Made by a program: the position numbers and the translations under genes. Below, one piece after another: positions 50,691 to 63,668 of a DNA stretch of 64,000 nt. The DNA is taken from positions 1,655,981 through 1,719,980 of the forward strand of contig JACAXG010000092.1 in assembly GCA_018881555.1 (NCBI GenBank). Reading direction: 5' to 3'. Position 1 is the stretch's first letter. Each line of letters begins with the position of its first letter. The notes under the pieces are model-generated. The model searched no databases. It worked only from the letters and a program-made list of their open reading frames with translations, and was not told where the DNA came from. This DNA comes from Amblyornis subalaris (Eukaryota; Chordata; Aves; Passeriformes; Ptilonorhynchidae).

Positions 50691-53362
50691 AAACCCTGTA
50701 TTTAATGGTACTTTTCACATTTGTTAGATAACTTGGACTTTTAGGTTGCTGAAGGATTGATTGGACTTACAAAGTTTTTAGCACTGTCTCCGGGCATAGG
50801 TACACAAAAGTGTACATATATAAGTGTACGAACACAAAAGCATTATATATATTAATGATATACATGTGATTTCTTTCCTTTCCCCCATGTTAAGATTCTT
50901 TAGTTCAACAGAACTTCTGGCTCAGGGCAGATTGTCATTTTACATCCAGAAGCCCCCTGCAGTCCTCACTCCTGATGTCCTTCCAAGGGCTTGAGATACA
51001 TGAGAGAGAAAAACCAAAAAAGTTGCCAATAACCACGATCCAATTTTTTTTTGTTTTTAATTGATTTAGTCACAGTGGGAATATGAGCAGTCCTTGTGAA
51101 TGTAGTCTTAACAATACAGCAAGAAATAATAAAAATCATCTATAGATGTGCATACCCTACCTGCATCCTAACCCTTCACAGGAACAGATGCTTTATGTGT
51201 ATTAGTCCTTTCTTGCTCACCATATGTTCAGTTCCATAGGAAGAAAATCTTGTTGCCTGTTCCACAAGAGAGACACAGCACACTCTCAGCATCTGGATGA
51301 CTTGGAAACTAAAATTCTGTGTTGTGCTGGAGGGTGTCATCTCAGGTCAGCCTAAACACATGAAAACTGAATGTATGTAATAGAATAGATATTGTCTCTG
51401 GAAAGGATACAACTCCACATTGTTAGAAATAGTCTTTCTAAACATCTTAAATATGTACTTTGATTATCAAAAGAATTTGTTACTTCATAATTATTCTAAG
51501 TAATTTTCTCAGGCTGTGTCTGTACCGTATCTAGTCCAAGAAGAAATCCCTGGAGTCTAGAAAAAATTGCAACCCTTTTTCTCATTGACTTCTGTTTTTG
51601 TACAGGCCATCTCAACTCTGCATATTCCACATCTTCTCTGCATCTCACAGGGAAGACCTATGGCCTTAGAAAAATGATTTTTTTTTTTTTTTTTTTTTTT
51701 TGCTATTTCTATTGCAAGGGCTTGAAATTCTTCTAGAGTATTATTCTGGTATCATTAAATTAAATAATATTTAGGGGTTGTGTGACATATATTCTGTCCC
51801 TTCGGGGGGAACAGAATGTGGGAGGCTTTTGAGGCCATAAAGCCTGCTGAGAGTAATGGAGAAGTGTAATAGCACAGAGTTAACATGGTGTGGCTTAATT
51901 CATGTTATCTATAGGGAGCAATACCTGGAACAGACTGTCTCCCAAAACTGTGATCAGATTTGTCTTGTAAGGAATTATTTGATTAGTTCTGAGAGAGAAC
52001 TTTGAAAAACTATATATGCAGATTCATACTGAGAATGCTATGACAATCTGGAAAGGTACATTATCTGAAAAAAAAAAAGTATGACTTAAAAATATATGTT
52101 TTCATTTCCCAAACTGCCAAATTAAAAGAAAGAAAAAATAATAGCTTCCTGGGTACTGAGCATCAAACCTGCAGTCTTTCATCAGAAGTTACAATGAATT
52201 AAAGGCCTGAGGTAGGAGAGACCACTGTAGGTGCGACCAGTGAAAGCATGATGAGAAGAAAACATATATATTCAGCTAGATTATTGTATTCTACAGACAA
52301 GAAAAAATTAATTGTAGGAATCCCTAATAGTAACATAGCATTGTATATTTCCTATTTCTTATGCACTCCAATAGCAGGTATTTCTGAAAACACCGATGTT
52401 GTTTGGTTTATGTTAAACATCACATACAAAATAACTGCAAAGATAATTGGTTTAAAAACACCAACCTGGTAACACATTAAGTGTTACTACAGTGTAGCTG
52501 AAGTATGTGAAATTATAGTTGCAATTATATGCATCTTTAGAGCAAGTCTTTAAATATATTTTTAGGATTTTTTTATTTTTAATTAATATTAATATAAACC
52601 TGTCACAGTAATTTTCAATTAAATGTTCTAACAAGATATTCAACTTAAACTCTATTGGAAGGAAAGTGTATTAAAAGGAATACTTGTAACAACTGTGAAA
52701 AACTAATTTGACTTGTACAGAGACTTGTTTTCTACTTATTTTTTTGATGCAACAAGAATGAGAGGCAAATTAATTGTTTTGCCACTATATTTTGAAATAT
52801 AGATGCACTCATAATTGATACCTTAATCACAAATTACAACAATCTGAAATAATTTAATTTTCCTACTTAGCAAAGTGGCTGGCTGTCTTCTATTAATCTC
52901 TGGCTGTATATTCACAAGAGCAGAGGTAAAGAAAAGAAATATAAAAATTGAAGATATTAAATTGCACCTTATAGAAATTTAGAGAGTGGGGGATATTACA
53001 ATCACTTTTCTGTAAAATTAAAAGAACCCTGGTTTTGTGAGACTGCACAAATGATACTGTTACTGCAAGATAGTCCATATTTTAATTGCACTGTTTAGGC
53101 TGCCTTTAAAAAAAAAGACAACAGCAGTTGCCATAATAAAGTAAATAAATACCTTAAACAGAAAAGCACAGCTGGTCTTCGAAAATATGATCTGAATTTT
53201 TTAGGGCTGCAGTCTTGATCCTCCAAAATTTTCTTTTTACCGTGTGTTTAATTAACACTGTAGTCATGGAAACTTCAAGCACCTGTAGTTGTTCCTCAGA
53301 ACCATGTTTAATAGTCTGGAAAAGGCATGTCATGATCTTTAATTTCTAGTCTGCTCTGGATT
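50691..53362. other. AT-rich non-coding DNA, no gene seen
   Basis: No gene recognised. A short perfect hairpin GTACACAAAAGTGTAC lies at about 50801-50816. Confidence 0.65.
51678..51701. repeat. 24-base poly-T run
   Basis: An uninterrupted T run, the longest homopolymer in the window. It could be the tail of a minus-strand retrocopy, but the sequence to its right is not recognised as one, and no flanking duplication is clear. Confidence 0.97.
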
Positions 53363-53665
53363 TCACCAACATTCTTCATGGCTAACGTGTCCCCCTGCCT
53401 CCCGTTTGCCCTGCAGCCCATGATCTGTGAAACTGGTGTTCAGAGCAACAGCTGCTTCAGGCTTCCTTGGAAGCAGGCCCCCATCGATATGAACTTCTGA
53501 TTCCATATCATGTAAACTCCACAGTACAAGGTCACAGGCTTCTTCCATCCCTTTTCCATTCATTACCTGTGGCATCAGTGTCCCAGAGATAAATTCACTT
53601 TCTCTCTTACCTGGAAAATTCTCTTTCCTGTTTTGATTTTCCAAATATTTTCTGTAATTTTGCAA
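53363..53665 (-). other. Minus-strand open segment with exon-like signals, unknown
   Basis: A 100-codon frame on minus with balanced, protein-like composition (for example GKGMEEACDLVLWSLHDMES, then GGLLPRKPEAAVALN) and higher GC than the flanks. A good donor (TTTTCCAG/GTAAGAG) occurs inside it at about 53612, and acceptor-like CAG sites lie nearby, so if transcribed it might be spliced. No domain is recognised. It may also be an old repeat or chance. Confidence 0.25.
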
Positions 53666-56600
53666 GAATAAACAGTACAGTGACTGTCACAGAGTACCAC
53701 AAAATGCAGCTTTACTGTTTAGATAGTGAAGGATCTTACTGTGGAGCTTTAAACAGCAAAGAAGAGGACAGAAGGTGGTCAGACCTTCTTTCAGTATATC
53801 CTTTCCTGTGGAAATATAGAGAGAAAAATACATGGAGTACCAGATGTTTAGTGAGAGATGCAAGCTGGGCTGACCTACACTTCCTTCAAGAATATAAAAG
53901 ATGAGCCAAAAAGTATTTGTATACTTGTAGGCAGTGCTAGTACTGGGGATGAGTCCTTTACAAAGTGACCTAATTGAAAGGAAGTCCATTTGGCATTAAG
54001 TTAGAGGTAAGTTTCTTCCAGGTCAGTTACATTAGATAGAGCTACTCTGTTAGCTGAGAAATGAGGAGTGGATGGCCTTCGTGCTGGTATGGGAGCATTG
54101 GGCCACCAATGCAGATCTCTGTAGTTTTACTAGACTGTGTAGATAGCTCTTGAGTGATCTTTGCAGTTTGGGTTTAGAATTCTATCCCTTTTCACAGGGG
54201 AAGAAAAAAACTAATCCCTTTGCTCCTTAAATCTATGATCTCAATAAACAACTTCAGAATATTATGTGTTACAGAAAGCTTATATTTTTCTTCCTTCAGA
54301 TTTCCCCAATTTTAGGCTTTTCTACAGGTATCCAGCTTAGTTTGATGCAAAAGCACTTTTTGCCTTGTATCACAAATCACACATTATTCTCAAGCTCCTG
54401 CATGGTTATTTTTCTTAAGACAAAACATGCTGTTAGTTTCGTGCAAGGAACAGTTGCTAAATGATTATTATTTCCTACAGATTATATAATCTCTTAACAG
54501 CAAATACTTTCTTTACAAGAAGTCAATAAAATGCAAAAGAAGGCATCCAAGTTCCATTTAAAATAAATGGTGAATCTATTAAAATCTAAAAAGGCTTTAA
54601 AAAGTATCTGTAGTCTCATCTGTCAAAAGGGATGGGTGCACAATATTGTGGAAAAGCTGCTGTGGTTTTTTTTTTCCCCAATCTGTACATCCATAAGGTT
54701 CTATGAATGTTTTAAGGCAGCATAATACAGCACTGCTGCTGGAGGGAGTGGAAGCACCATGAACTCTATAGGGCAACTAATCCAAAGATAAGTTTTAGCC
54801 CTGCCACACAGGTTTGCTGGACTTGAAAGCTTAATATGATGCAAAATGACATGGACTAATTGGAGCATCACTCCTTTCAGTGGAAGTCGATGCTTTATTA
54901 TCAACTTTATCACCATGCTTGTAAAACTCTTAGAAATCTTGAGATCCTGAAAACAACCTCTCCATATTGACTATACTTCGATTAAAGCTGCATTCTCTAA
55001 ATTCTGTAACCTGACAAAGTGTAAATTCCTTCTCTAAGAAGTTTATCTTTCCACAAAAATTCAATAATGATTTGTAGTCATACAGTCCTCATTGTTTTTC
55101 TCTATGAAGCTATTCACTTCATGGCCAACCAAGAACCTGTGTTGCAGGATCACTGGTGTGTTCGTAGGTGGGGAAAAAATGTCCTTGTAATGAACTGACT
55201 TTTAGAGATCATGTGGTGGGACAATGAGCTGCATTTCTTACAGGAACTTAAAATGTTTTTTCTATTTATAAAATACTGCAGTTGTACTAGAGATTCAGGA
55301 CCAGTATGTAAAAAGAACAAGGCACAACAGTATAATAGAACATGAGTAGAAAGAACTATGTGGAGACATGAGCTACAGGACAGGCATTCTCCAAAGCACA
55401 TATTTCCTACAGTTCATATACAAATGCTCAGACCTCTGTCACTCTCATGCTGTATCTTATGTAGATAATGTCATCTTACGTAGATAGTGTCAAACCCTTG
55501 CATGGTTCTGATTTCTCTTATTGTGGCACCAATCCAAGTCAGATATACTGATTTTCATGTAATTTCTTCATACTGAGAACACCAAAACTAGAAGAAAGTT
55601 CAGACTAACCTGATCATTGCTCAAGATTTTCATTTTACTTACTTTTCACTTCTGATTGTGGCAGAGATGTAAAGGCAGGAGGAGGAAAAGATTGTTCTTA
55701 CTCTGAAATGTAATTAGGAAATGCCATATAGTCTAAAAATAGCTCAAAAAGGTGAGCTCCACAGGATGTGCTAACTCCCCTGTTAAGTCAACATACTTTG
55801 AGATTAGAGCGTATTAAATAAGCTATGAAACTATTTCCCCCAAGCATTCTCTACAGTTTTCCATATAGTTTTATGTACAGGTGGTCACAGATGGAACTGT
55901 CCGAGACAGTCTATGCAGGGCTAAGTCACAGGTTTGTGTGGATCAAAAACAACTTCCCAAGTTAATGGCACAACATACTATTCTGTACAATTCCCATCGC
56001 ACAAGAAACTGCACTCTTGCTACTGAGCACCTATGACTTATGTCCTTAGAATCCACCAGCTCAGTTTCTTTGAGGTAAACTCAAGGTTGCTTTTTAACAA
56101 TGTTTCAGAACATTTCCAGCAACACTATAAGCAAACAAATGAAAAACAGTTTTGTACAGGCATTTCCCTGCCCACGAGGCCATTTCTTTGTCCTCACTTC
56201 AACCCATTTGTGCTGACTGATAGCTCAAAGATCTTTTTTACTAAGCAAAAATTAATTCCTTCTGAGGGAGGCAGATATTCAGCCTCCCACAATGTCATAT
56301 TCAATGGGGACAGCTATAAGCTAGCAGAATGTAATTATGTTACTCCCTTAGAAGTGGGAGTCTTTCTCTAAAAATCAAGACAATGGCTGTGCAGAGCAGA
56401 ACATCTTTAGCTGACTGTGAATGTATATAGACTCATTCTCCTTTAAAAATACACCTCTGTACAAAGAGCTAGTTCAGTTCCTTCAAGCTTATGTAAGACT
56501 TTTTTGTGGTGCTTAACCTCAGCAGATCCCCTGACATAAATAAAATTTTGCATAACATTGCCTTTAAAGGTTTGCAGTTAGTTGGGGAAGTAGTACCAAA

Positions 56601-59600
56601 TTATAAGAACAAGATTATGTCTATAAAGTAGGAAGCAGTAGCACTAGCATGGAACTAAATGGTGGAGCTGTATCAAACAAAGGATAAATACACTTTTGCT
56701 AAGCACTGTCGTAGAGCCACTCGGACTGCTCAGTGGAAATTCTTTTAGAGTCCAAGTTGCAGGAAGGCAAGAAGAGAGGCTGACTGTAGATGGCAGACTC
56801 CTGTGATAAACCAGGAAAGAAATAAACACACAGGCAAATATCAGAGACTGCGTTTCAGTCACAAGTGAAGATTCCACTTCCTACTGCCCAGGAGTTCTGT
56901 TGGTGCAGGAGCAGCAGATAGAGAAACAGAAAAATTGTATGGGAAAACAAAATCCAGGCAAAGACAAAAATGAGTGCTTCCTTAACTTAAAAGAATATCC
57001 TTGTGTCTATGTATAGGTTAGAGTACTTGAGGGACACAGTGGTTTGACTTAAAAATAATGAAGGTAAACATAGGACGTGCCTGGAAGTTGTTTCATGGTT
57101 TTGTATGAGAGGTAAATGCAATCAAAAGAGAACAAAAAAGAGTAGAATTTGCATCTGACTTTAATCATAGATTTCAATACTTTAACCATATGCTTGCTGA
57201 GATGTCTTTATAATGCCCAGTTAAAAGGTAATGCTTACCAGGCACCTAGCAGATAAATGTGGATATGGAAGGTTTAGAACGTCTAGAACATTCTTGCCAA
57301 AATTTCACCCACTTTATATCTGAGGTCTGTGATGTTTTTTATTTAATTCCAGGTAATAAATTACAAAATTGTGAACTCTTTATTTTCGAAATTGTTTGTT
57401 TTTTTTTAAAATAGGAAAATAGTGTTAGTAATATAAATAATGAATAATCTTCTCTGTAAACAGAAGGAAATTGTGTCTTTTAAATATATTTCCTTCTTGG
57501 ACCAGGTAAGAAGGCAATTATATTTATTTAGCATTCAATTTATACAAGTATATACATGAAAGAAACATGTCATGAAAGACAAGGATAAAACAATTTTATC
57601 TGATATAGAAGCAGGAAAATTGGTTGTATGGGATATTCCAAAGTGATCTGAATAGACCATTGTTGCATATAACTTTAGAGGGGAAATAAACATATGGAAA
57701 AGACTTGTTTTTCCTTGAATAGTGACCATTAGTATCAGAATAATTCAGGCCACATTGTCACATGAGAAAAAAACATCTGTGTGCTGAAAATCCATCTTGG
57801 TCAGAGCAGATCTAACAAAGAGGAGTGGTAGGACTCTCTGTTTAAGCAAACTGTACTTTAGGTAATACAACTGCATAGATAATCAGGTGCTACTACAGTA
57901 GTATGAAATCAAGTCATGAGCACTAAGCACTGGCAAAGCTTCATAGCTAGAGATGTNCTCAGCAGAAACAATACATCATAATGCTGTTTGCTATTTTGAG
58001 ACTGGGTGTATTTAACTGATTCCTGTATTTAACATCTAAATCCCAGCTGTGCACAGCAAGTCTTTATATTATCATGTGAAAAGATTTTGACAAGTTCTGT
58101 CTTGCTAGTAATAGGACAGAATGATCACGGAATTATGCAACTTGACTTGTACTTGATATTATATTGGTTCTGACATAGACAGCCCACAGAATATTTGAAG
58201 GAGATGTGGAAACAAGATTTAAAAATTATTGCATTCCAGCTTGCTACATTTATAAGGGATCAAAGGCTAATCCTGACTTTAGCTGCTTAGAACAAAACCA
58301 GATCCAAATGTCAAATGTCTTCACAGAGTACCAGTATGTCTTTCACACTTGCAAAAATTCTAACTTGTCTATTCCATTATTTAAGCCATACTTCTTTTAA
58401 GTGGCAATTCTTGATAACAAAAAGCCTGTGGTAAAACTTTCATGTACAAATGAATACCATTAATAAGGAGACCGACTATTTGGCTTGACAAGATGAGACA
58501 TGTACTGTGCAAGATCTGTTTCCCACATGGTAAACTTTATCACATAGTCTGGCTCTAAGCGGTTGCATTATTTTCTATGTCACTAAAGTTAAATAAAAAT
58601 GTTAAGAAAAGCTGCCAACTGTGAAAACAAATCAAGATAAAAAATTAAGCACCCAAACATGATTTACTGTTTCATGTGGCAAAACATTATTAGAACAATG
58701 AGGAAGCAGTCTGTCTAATGATTTATTTTATACTGCAAACATACTTAGTATAATTCCTCAGTAAGAGCAGTCAGCTTTCTCTTTTTTTTGCAAATGTTCC
58801 ACAAAACCCCCACCAGAAAAATGAAATCATATAAATGTTTAAAAGAACTTGAGAAATCAGAAAAATTAAACTTATTTTAAGTCGGTTGCATTGTCATCAG
58901 TGGTTCCTATGCTAAGGATAGTAACTTGTATCCATTCATTTCTAGCTGAAAAGTGGATCCGGCTCATGTGAGAAAAGGTACTGTGAAGCAGCAGTAGAAA
59001 TGCATGGCTTAGATGGCACAGATTTATGTAATTTAGAACATATATGAAATAGTAGAATATACATGCAAATACAATTTTATTTTCATCCATGTATGATGTT
59101 CTAATAGCAAGGCTGTGATCTTATCCAGATTATCACAAGCCAATGCTCTTTAACCTAAGCATAAGTAATAGATAATCTTTCAAATAGATTGAAATCAGAG
59201 ATGAATGTCAAACACAAAAGCTTGTTTTTACTTTTAATGTCATTAAGGTTCACCAACATTTGTATGTCAAAAAACTGTGCTGAGTATTTTCATAAATTAA
59301 ATAATCGAATCACACAAATCAACTTCTACTGCTACTACTACTACTATTTTATTTCTATTTTGCCATCTTTTTTTCCCACTTTTTTTTCTTTGTGGCAAAA
59401 AAATTTTTGCTCATTGAGAAAATCATTTTGCTTCTTTTCTATATTTGTCATGTTGAGGATTCAGAGTGTAAAGCAGAGCTGAAAAGATTTGGCCACTGAT
59501 TTTCAAATGCAGGACTTGTAGAGAGGACATAGTGCTCTATCAACACTTGTGTACATCCCTCAGAGATGCCCACAAAGATACTATGATATTACTTAATGGA

Positions 59601-60120
59601 ACGTATCTTCTACAGTGACCTAGCACATTAAGTCATAGAATATATACTTTGGCATGTCTGAAACTGTCTATGAGCTTGACAGTGAGGAGAAGTCACAGTT
59701 TAGCTTCCAGAACTTAGTTCCATAAATAGAAGTACCAGTCAAGAAGCTGTGGTCTTGTTCTTCGACTGACAATGATTATCCAGAATGGACATGAGAAGGA
59801 AAATAATGAATGTGAGTTCTGCTAAATGAACGGAACAAATGGCTCCTAGTTTTTCTTTGCTTCACTGGTGCTTTTTTTTTCCCTGCGGTCAGGAAGAGGC
59901 TGGATATCATTAAACCTTGCAATATGTGTCCATTCTGTCCTGTAGCAAGAAAAGCAATAAAAAGATGCCTGTCTAACCTTTCCTATCTTGAGATGAATCT
60001 TTTCTTTACTACCTTTGCTATGAGAGAGCCAATAACAGCATAAATTCTTCAGGCACTGCTCCTTTTTAATGATCAAAGCAGTAATTCCAAAACTTTGTCT
60101 TTTGCACTTGGAAAGGGCAA
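53666..60120. other. AT-rich non-coding DNA, few exon-like signals
   Basis: No known gene or transposon recognised. Open frames such as 53680-53904 and 56033-56371 (plus) have no domain that I know. The segment 57464-57505 on plus is flanked by TTCTCTGTAAACAG and CAG/GTAAGA and is open (KEIVSFKYISFLDQ, 42 nt). A CTA-trinucleotide strip lies at about 59328-59348. Confidence 0.55.
55454..55491. repeat. 19-bp tandem duplication, 2 mismatches
   Basis: ATCTTATGTAGATAATGTC at 55454-55472 is followed directly by a copy at 55473-55491 differing at two positions. Confidence 0.9.
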
Positions 60121-60726
60121 ATGGAATTGGGATTCAGAGAAAAGCTAAGGAACTACAGGTAAAAATATTTCTTTTTCCTCCTGCCCTCAACTACTTTTAT
60201 CATTTGCATCTATGCAGAATGAGTATGAAGTGTTACTACTCTGATGATATCCTCTCCCCATGTAAAATGATACATTGAATTACCAGGAATAGATCAGTTC
60301 TTAATCCAGTTGTCAGAAGGTTAGGAGTCTTTTCTTTGTCCTAAGTCTACAAGTATTTACCACACTCATTATTGCTGAAAGTGAAACCTGCTGTATCCTC
60401 ACATTTAATGCAAAAATCCTGTTCTGTCTTTCAGGTGCAGTAGGAAAACGGTGGAGTAAGTTGTATATACTGATTGTTGTGCCTCACATCTAAATATTTT
60501 GAGATTTATTTATATATTATTTAATATTTATTTATATCACTTTAGAGAATTACCAGATGCTAAAAATCACATCCGTGAAGAGAAGATAAAAGCAAAACTG
60601 CTAGAAATAAAGAGGCGCACTAGCCCTAGTAAGCAATTTGAGAAAAGGGACCATTATGAAAACTCGTATGCAGCTGTCTGGCCCAGTGACTATGTGCCAT
60701 CCTTCTTTTCTGTGAATTATAGCTAA
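60121..60726 (+). CDS. Candidate three-exon small protein or terminal exons, 79 codons, unknown
   Basis: Three segments join in one frame. Segment A is 60121-60158, from ATG to a CAG/GTAAAA donor. Segment B is 60435-60455, between TTCTGTCTTTCAG and GGTGGA/GTAAGT. Segment C is 60546-60726, after a T-rich tract and CACTTTAG, ending in TAA. The lengths 38, 21 and 181 sum to 240 nt, giving 79 residues. The product starts MELGFREKLRNY, has a basic, charged middle (EEKIKAKLLEIKRRTSPSKQ) suggesting helix and possible nuclear or RNA association, and ends SYAAVWPSDYVPSFFSVNYS. No signal peptide or membrane segment is seen. AATAAA lies at 61293-61298. The ATG context is only fair (C at -3, G at +4), so segment A may instead be an internal exon of a larger gene: the frame stays open upstream to a TAA near 60080. 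I recognise no family. Open length and phase agreement are what I see; that it is a gene is inference. Confidence 0.4.
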
Positions 60727-62960
60727 AGTGATTAGATCTTTTCTGGAGGATAACTTCAAGGACATAGATCACTCTTCCCTGTGAAGTGAAATATGATGCA
60801 GCATTTTTTGTCATCCTAGGTACCTGATATCCAGACTTTCGATGCCTGATAAGACTTATTTTCCTTTCCAAATTTAACTTAATAATCTTTTGTAATGTAC
60901 CTAGAGTCAGTAAAACATCAATAGTTTATTGTCCTCCATATTTCAATCGAATGTTGAGATTTGCCATGTGAATTCCAACATAAGCTATGCATAAACCCTG
61001 ACACAGTCCTTAGCTTTGTGTATATCCAGTATACCTACAACACTAAATATTTCTAGAATTTGTTGCACTTTTAAGTCATGCAAAGCATTCTGTGATTTGA
61101 TCTCCTCCTGGTTTCCAGAAGAGCATGTAATCAGGGTAGAGTGACATGCAAATGCACTGGTAAACAGGCTTGTAAAAACTGTAGGTATCTGCAAAGATTG
61201 CGTTTAACAGCATGGGCAACATCAATCCCAATCAAATTTTCTCTCATTAAAATTGTTCATTGTTCATTGTTCATTAATAATCCTTTTCTGGGAATAAACT
61301 TTTAGTGAAAAAACAGGACATCTTCCTTATTTTTTCTCTTCTTTGGTGTAATTTTAAGCTACATTGCACTGGATGACAGATTCTTCTGAAGAAATTTTCT
61401 TCAACCTTCCACTCTCTATTACAGCAAGGCCACACTCTATAGTGCTGCCTCAACTGTGTTATTATTCTTTAATGCCAATTCAGCTCTGTGATTTCTTCAC
61501 AACATTGCAGAAAAGAGAGAAGATTTTCCTCAATTTTCTGACGGTGTAAGTAGGAAACGGTTAGCTATATGTATCAGAAAAGGAAAAATTATCATCATTA
61601 GTTTCCCTATAATATTGATGTCAAAATAAACTATTAAAAAGTTACTTGTTTTAAAAAAAACAAATATTCATCAGCTGGTATAAACAGATAGTCGTTTTGC
61701 TACCTGAATAATAGAAGTCTCTGTATAGAGTTTTTCACCATGGAGTAAAACTATTAAGCCACTTGGAAGCTCAGTGTTTTTTTGTATGTGTGACTTATTT
61801 ATCATCCGAAAAATGTTCTGAAGGAGTTAAAGTTTTGCCTACTGCTGCTGCTAAAGCCCTTATCTCACAAATTACATTTTACATTTATTTCACTCCTATC
61901 CCAAATTATACATAGGAGTATTCAAAACTAACCTTTGAGGTACTAGGTTTCATCTGATATCCTGGGTTTGCATAGTGTGGTTTTGTTATGAGATGCCATA
62001 TAAATTTTGTCATTATGTTATGCGCCTCTTGCCTTATCACTCTAAGTTCATTAATTTCATTGCAGCTGTTCCTTTACAAAGAAAGTAATCTTGAGCATGA
62101 TATAGTTTCCAAGTAGTCACCACTTTGATTTCTAATCATGTAGTTAAAGCCTGCATAACCACTTCTGTGATAGTGTCTAAGAAATCAGGCATCACTAACA
62201 TATACCACACCATAATCCTGGAACCTGCTACAGTTTGCTTCTAAATCAAGGGAAGAAAACCATGGCAGTTTTTATAGGAAAGTTTTAAATTAGCTCTTCT
62301 GTGTTTGTGTCTGTGGGTACGTGCTTTCTACTGTATTGTAAATTCAGTGTATTTTGTTTGTAAACAAATGCACATCACCAAAGCTCCTTCATGTAAGGAA
62401 AGAGATTATCTTATGTCTTTGTCAAAACAGCCCCACTATTCTGTGTTTTCTATAGCAAAAGACTCCAGATTTAAATTTAAAAATATTACTCTGTGTTTGG
62501 AAAATATTATTTTGACAACATCCCAGTCTTAATCAGGTGACAGTATGATGTATTAGTTGGAAACCTGAACAAAATACCTATTTGTGTTGTTAATAGTTAA
62601 AAATTTGATTTAAACCATTTCCAGTTTCTTGAAATAAAAATTTGAAAATAATATTAATATTTTACACATATCAAATTGAGGCAAGCTTATTTAAACATAT
62701 TTGCTTTATATCTTCAGAAATCTTATATATAATTTGCTCAATGTTTAGAGTCCTCCAACCTCTTTACCCATCAAAAAAAACCCCAAACTCCTGAAAAAAA
62801 TGTGGTCCTGGGAAATTAGCTATTTAAAATGTTGAATAATGTCTAACCACAATGGATCTCACAGACGTTTAATTCCCTGTGCAGTCATTTACAGGAAATG
62901 TGCATTTATCTTACATTTTTAAAATTATGATCTTTTCTGTGACAGTTAATGAAGAAAATA
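60727..62960. other. AT-rich non-coding DNA, possible 3' UTR at its start
   Basis: If the 60121-60726 gene is real, the first 570 bases would be its 3' UTR, ending after AATAAA at 61293-61298. The rest shows no gene or element that I recognise. Confidence 0.5.
61254..61274. repeat. (TGTTCAT)3 tandem repeat
   Basis: Three perfect 7-base units just upstream of the AATAAA at 61293. Confidence 0.95.
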
Positions 62961-63148
62961 TGTGCTGGTTTGAATGTGAACCAGCAGGGGAAATTAACCC
63001 CACACAAAATACCTCAAGACATTTTAGGTCAGAATTACAATTTTAATTAAAAGGTTAAAATAAATGCAGGAATACAGAAACACCAGCCTGAACAAACTGA
63101 CAGAGTCACGGTACGACTTGACACCCCATTGACCAGGGTGGTAGCTTT

Positions 63149-63315
63149 GTAGTCCAGTTAGGCACTGGTCCTGTAGAAAGGCCTGGTCCGCTGAGTATCC
63201 AGTGATGGTGGTCCGGAGTCGTCTGGGTTTCCAGTCGTCTGGCAGTCCAGTGCTGGTAGTCCCGTCCTGGTAGTCCAATCCAGTAGACCAGTCAAGTCCA
63301 GTCCAGTGGAGTGGA
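63149..63315 (-). repeat. Degenerate GTCCAGT/GTAGTCC short-unit array inside the LTR
   Basis: Many imperfect copies of 8-12 base units (AGTCCAGT, GGTAGTCC, CCAGTCGTCTGG) lie just downstream of the predicted start site on minus. Such arrays often vary in copy number between LTR copies. Confidence 0.8.
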
Positions 63316-63347
63316 CTGGAGTGATTTTTCCCATCTCAAAGCCTGCT

Positions 63348-63497
63348 TTTATGTTGTGTTTCTTGGCTAGTACCTCCCCCAAGGGCGGGGACTTCCACAA
63401 TGGAAAAGNATTTTCCTGATGTTCTATTGGTTGTTTTGGCAATGAGCTCACATGAGCCGAGTCTTCAGGGATCAAACGGTTTCTGGCATTCTATTGG
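63348..63497 (-). promoter_or_regulatory. LTR promoter: CCAAT boxes, GC box, TATA-like box
   Basis: Read on minus from high to low coordinate: CCAAT at 63497-63493, CCAAT at 63430-63426, CCCGCC (GC box) at about 63390-63384, and CATAAA at 63353-63348. The GC box to TATA spacing is about 30 bases, and transcription would start near 63320. Order and spacing match a polymerase II promoter and support minus orientation of the LTR. Confidence 0.6.
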
Positions 63498-63518
63498 TTG
63501 GTGTTTGTCTGGTTTGGT

Positions 63519-63668
63519 AATGGGCCATTAACCCAGATAATCCACTCAGGGTGGTTCTGAAGTTCTGTTCCTCCATGCTTATCAAATTCAGTAATGGGCC
63601 ATTAACCGAGAGAATCCACTCAGGATGGGTGGTGTGATGGGCCATTAATCGAGATAATCTAACTCAGG
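63519..63668 (-). repeat. Three-copy repeat of about 32 bp in the LTR upstream region
   Basis: Copies at 63519-63550, 63593-63624 and 63637-63668 share ATGGGCCATTAA, a GAGATAATC-like middle and ACTCAGG. The last two copies are followed by ATGGGTGGTG. The array lies upstream of the CCAAT boxes, where LTR enhancer repeats are usually found. Confidence 0.88.

Noticed and set aside
51678..51701. 24-T run as the tail of a processed retrocopy
   Set aside because: No gene-like sequence adjoins it and no flanking duplication was seen; a simple homopolymer is enough.
59846..60076. Minus segment with an acceptor-like tract (TTTTCTTGCTACAG) before an open stretch
   Set aside because: No donor and no partner exon found in the same frame; the frame continues into an A-rich run.
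63024..63475. Minus frames with repeated TGLPALD-like words
   Set aside because: Shadow of the short-unit array within the third LTR.
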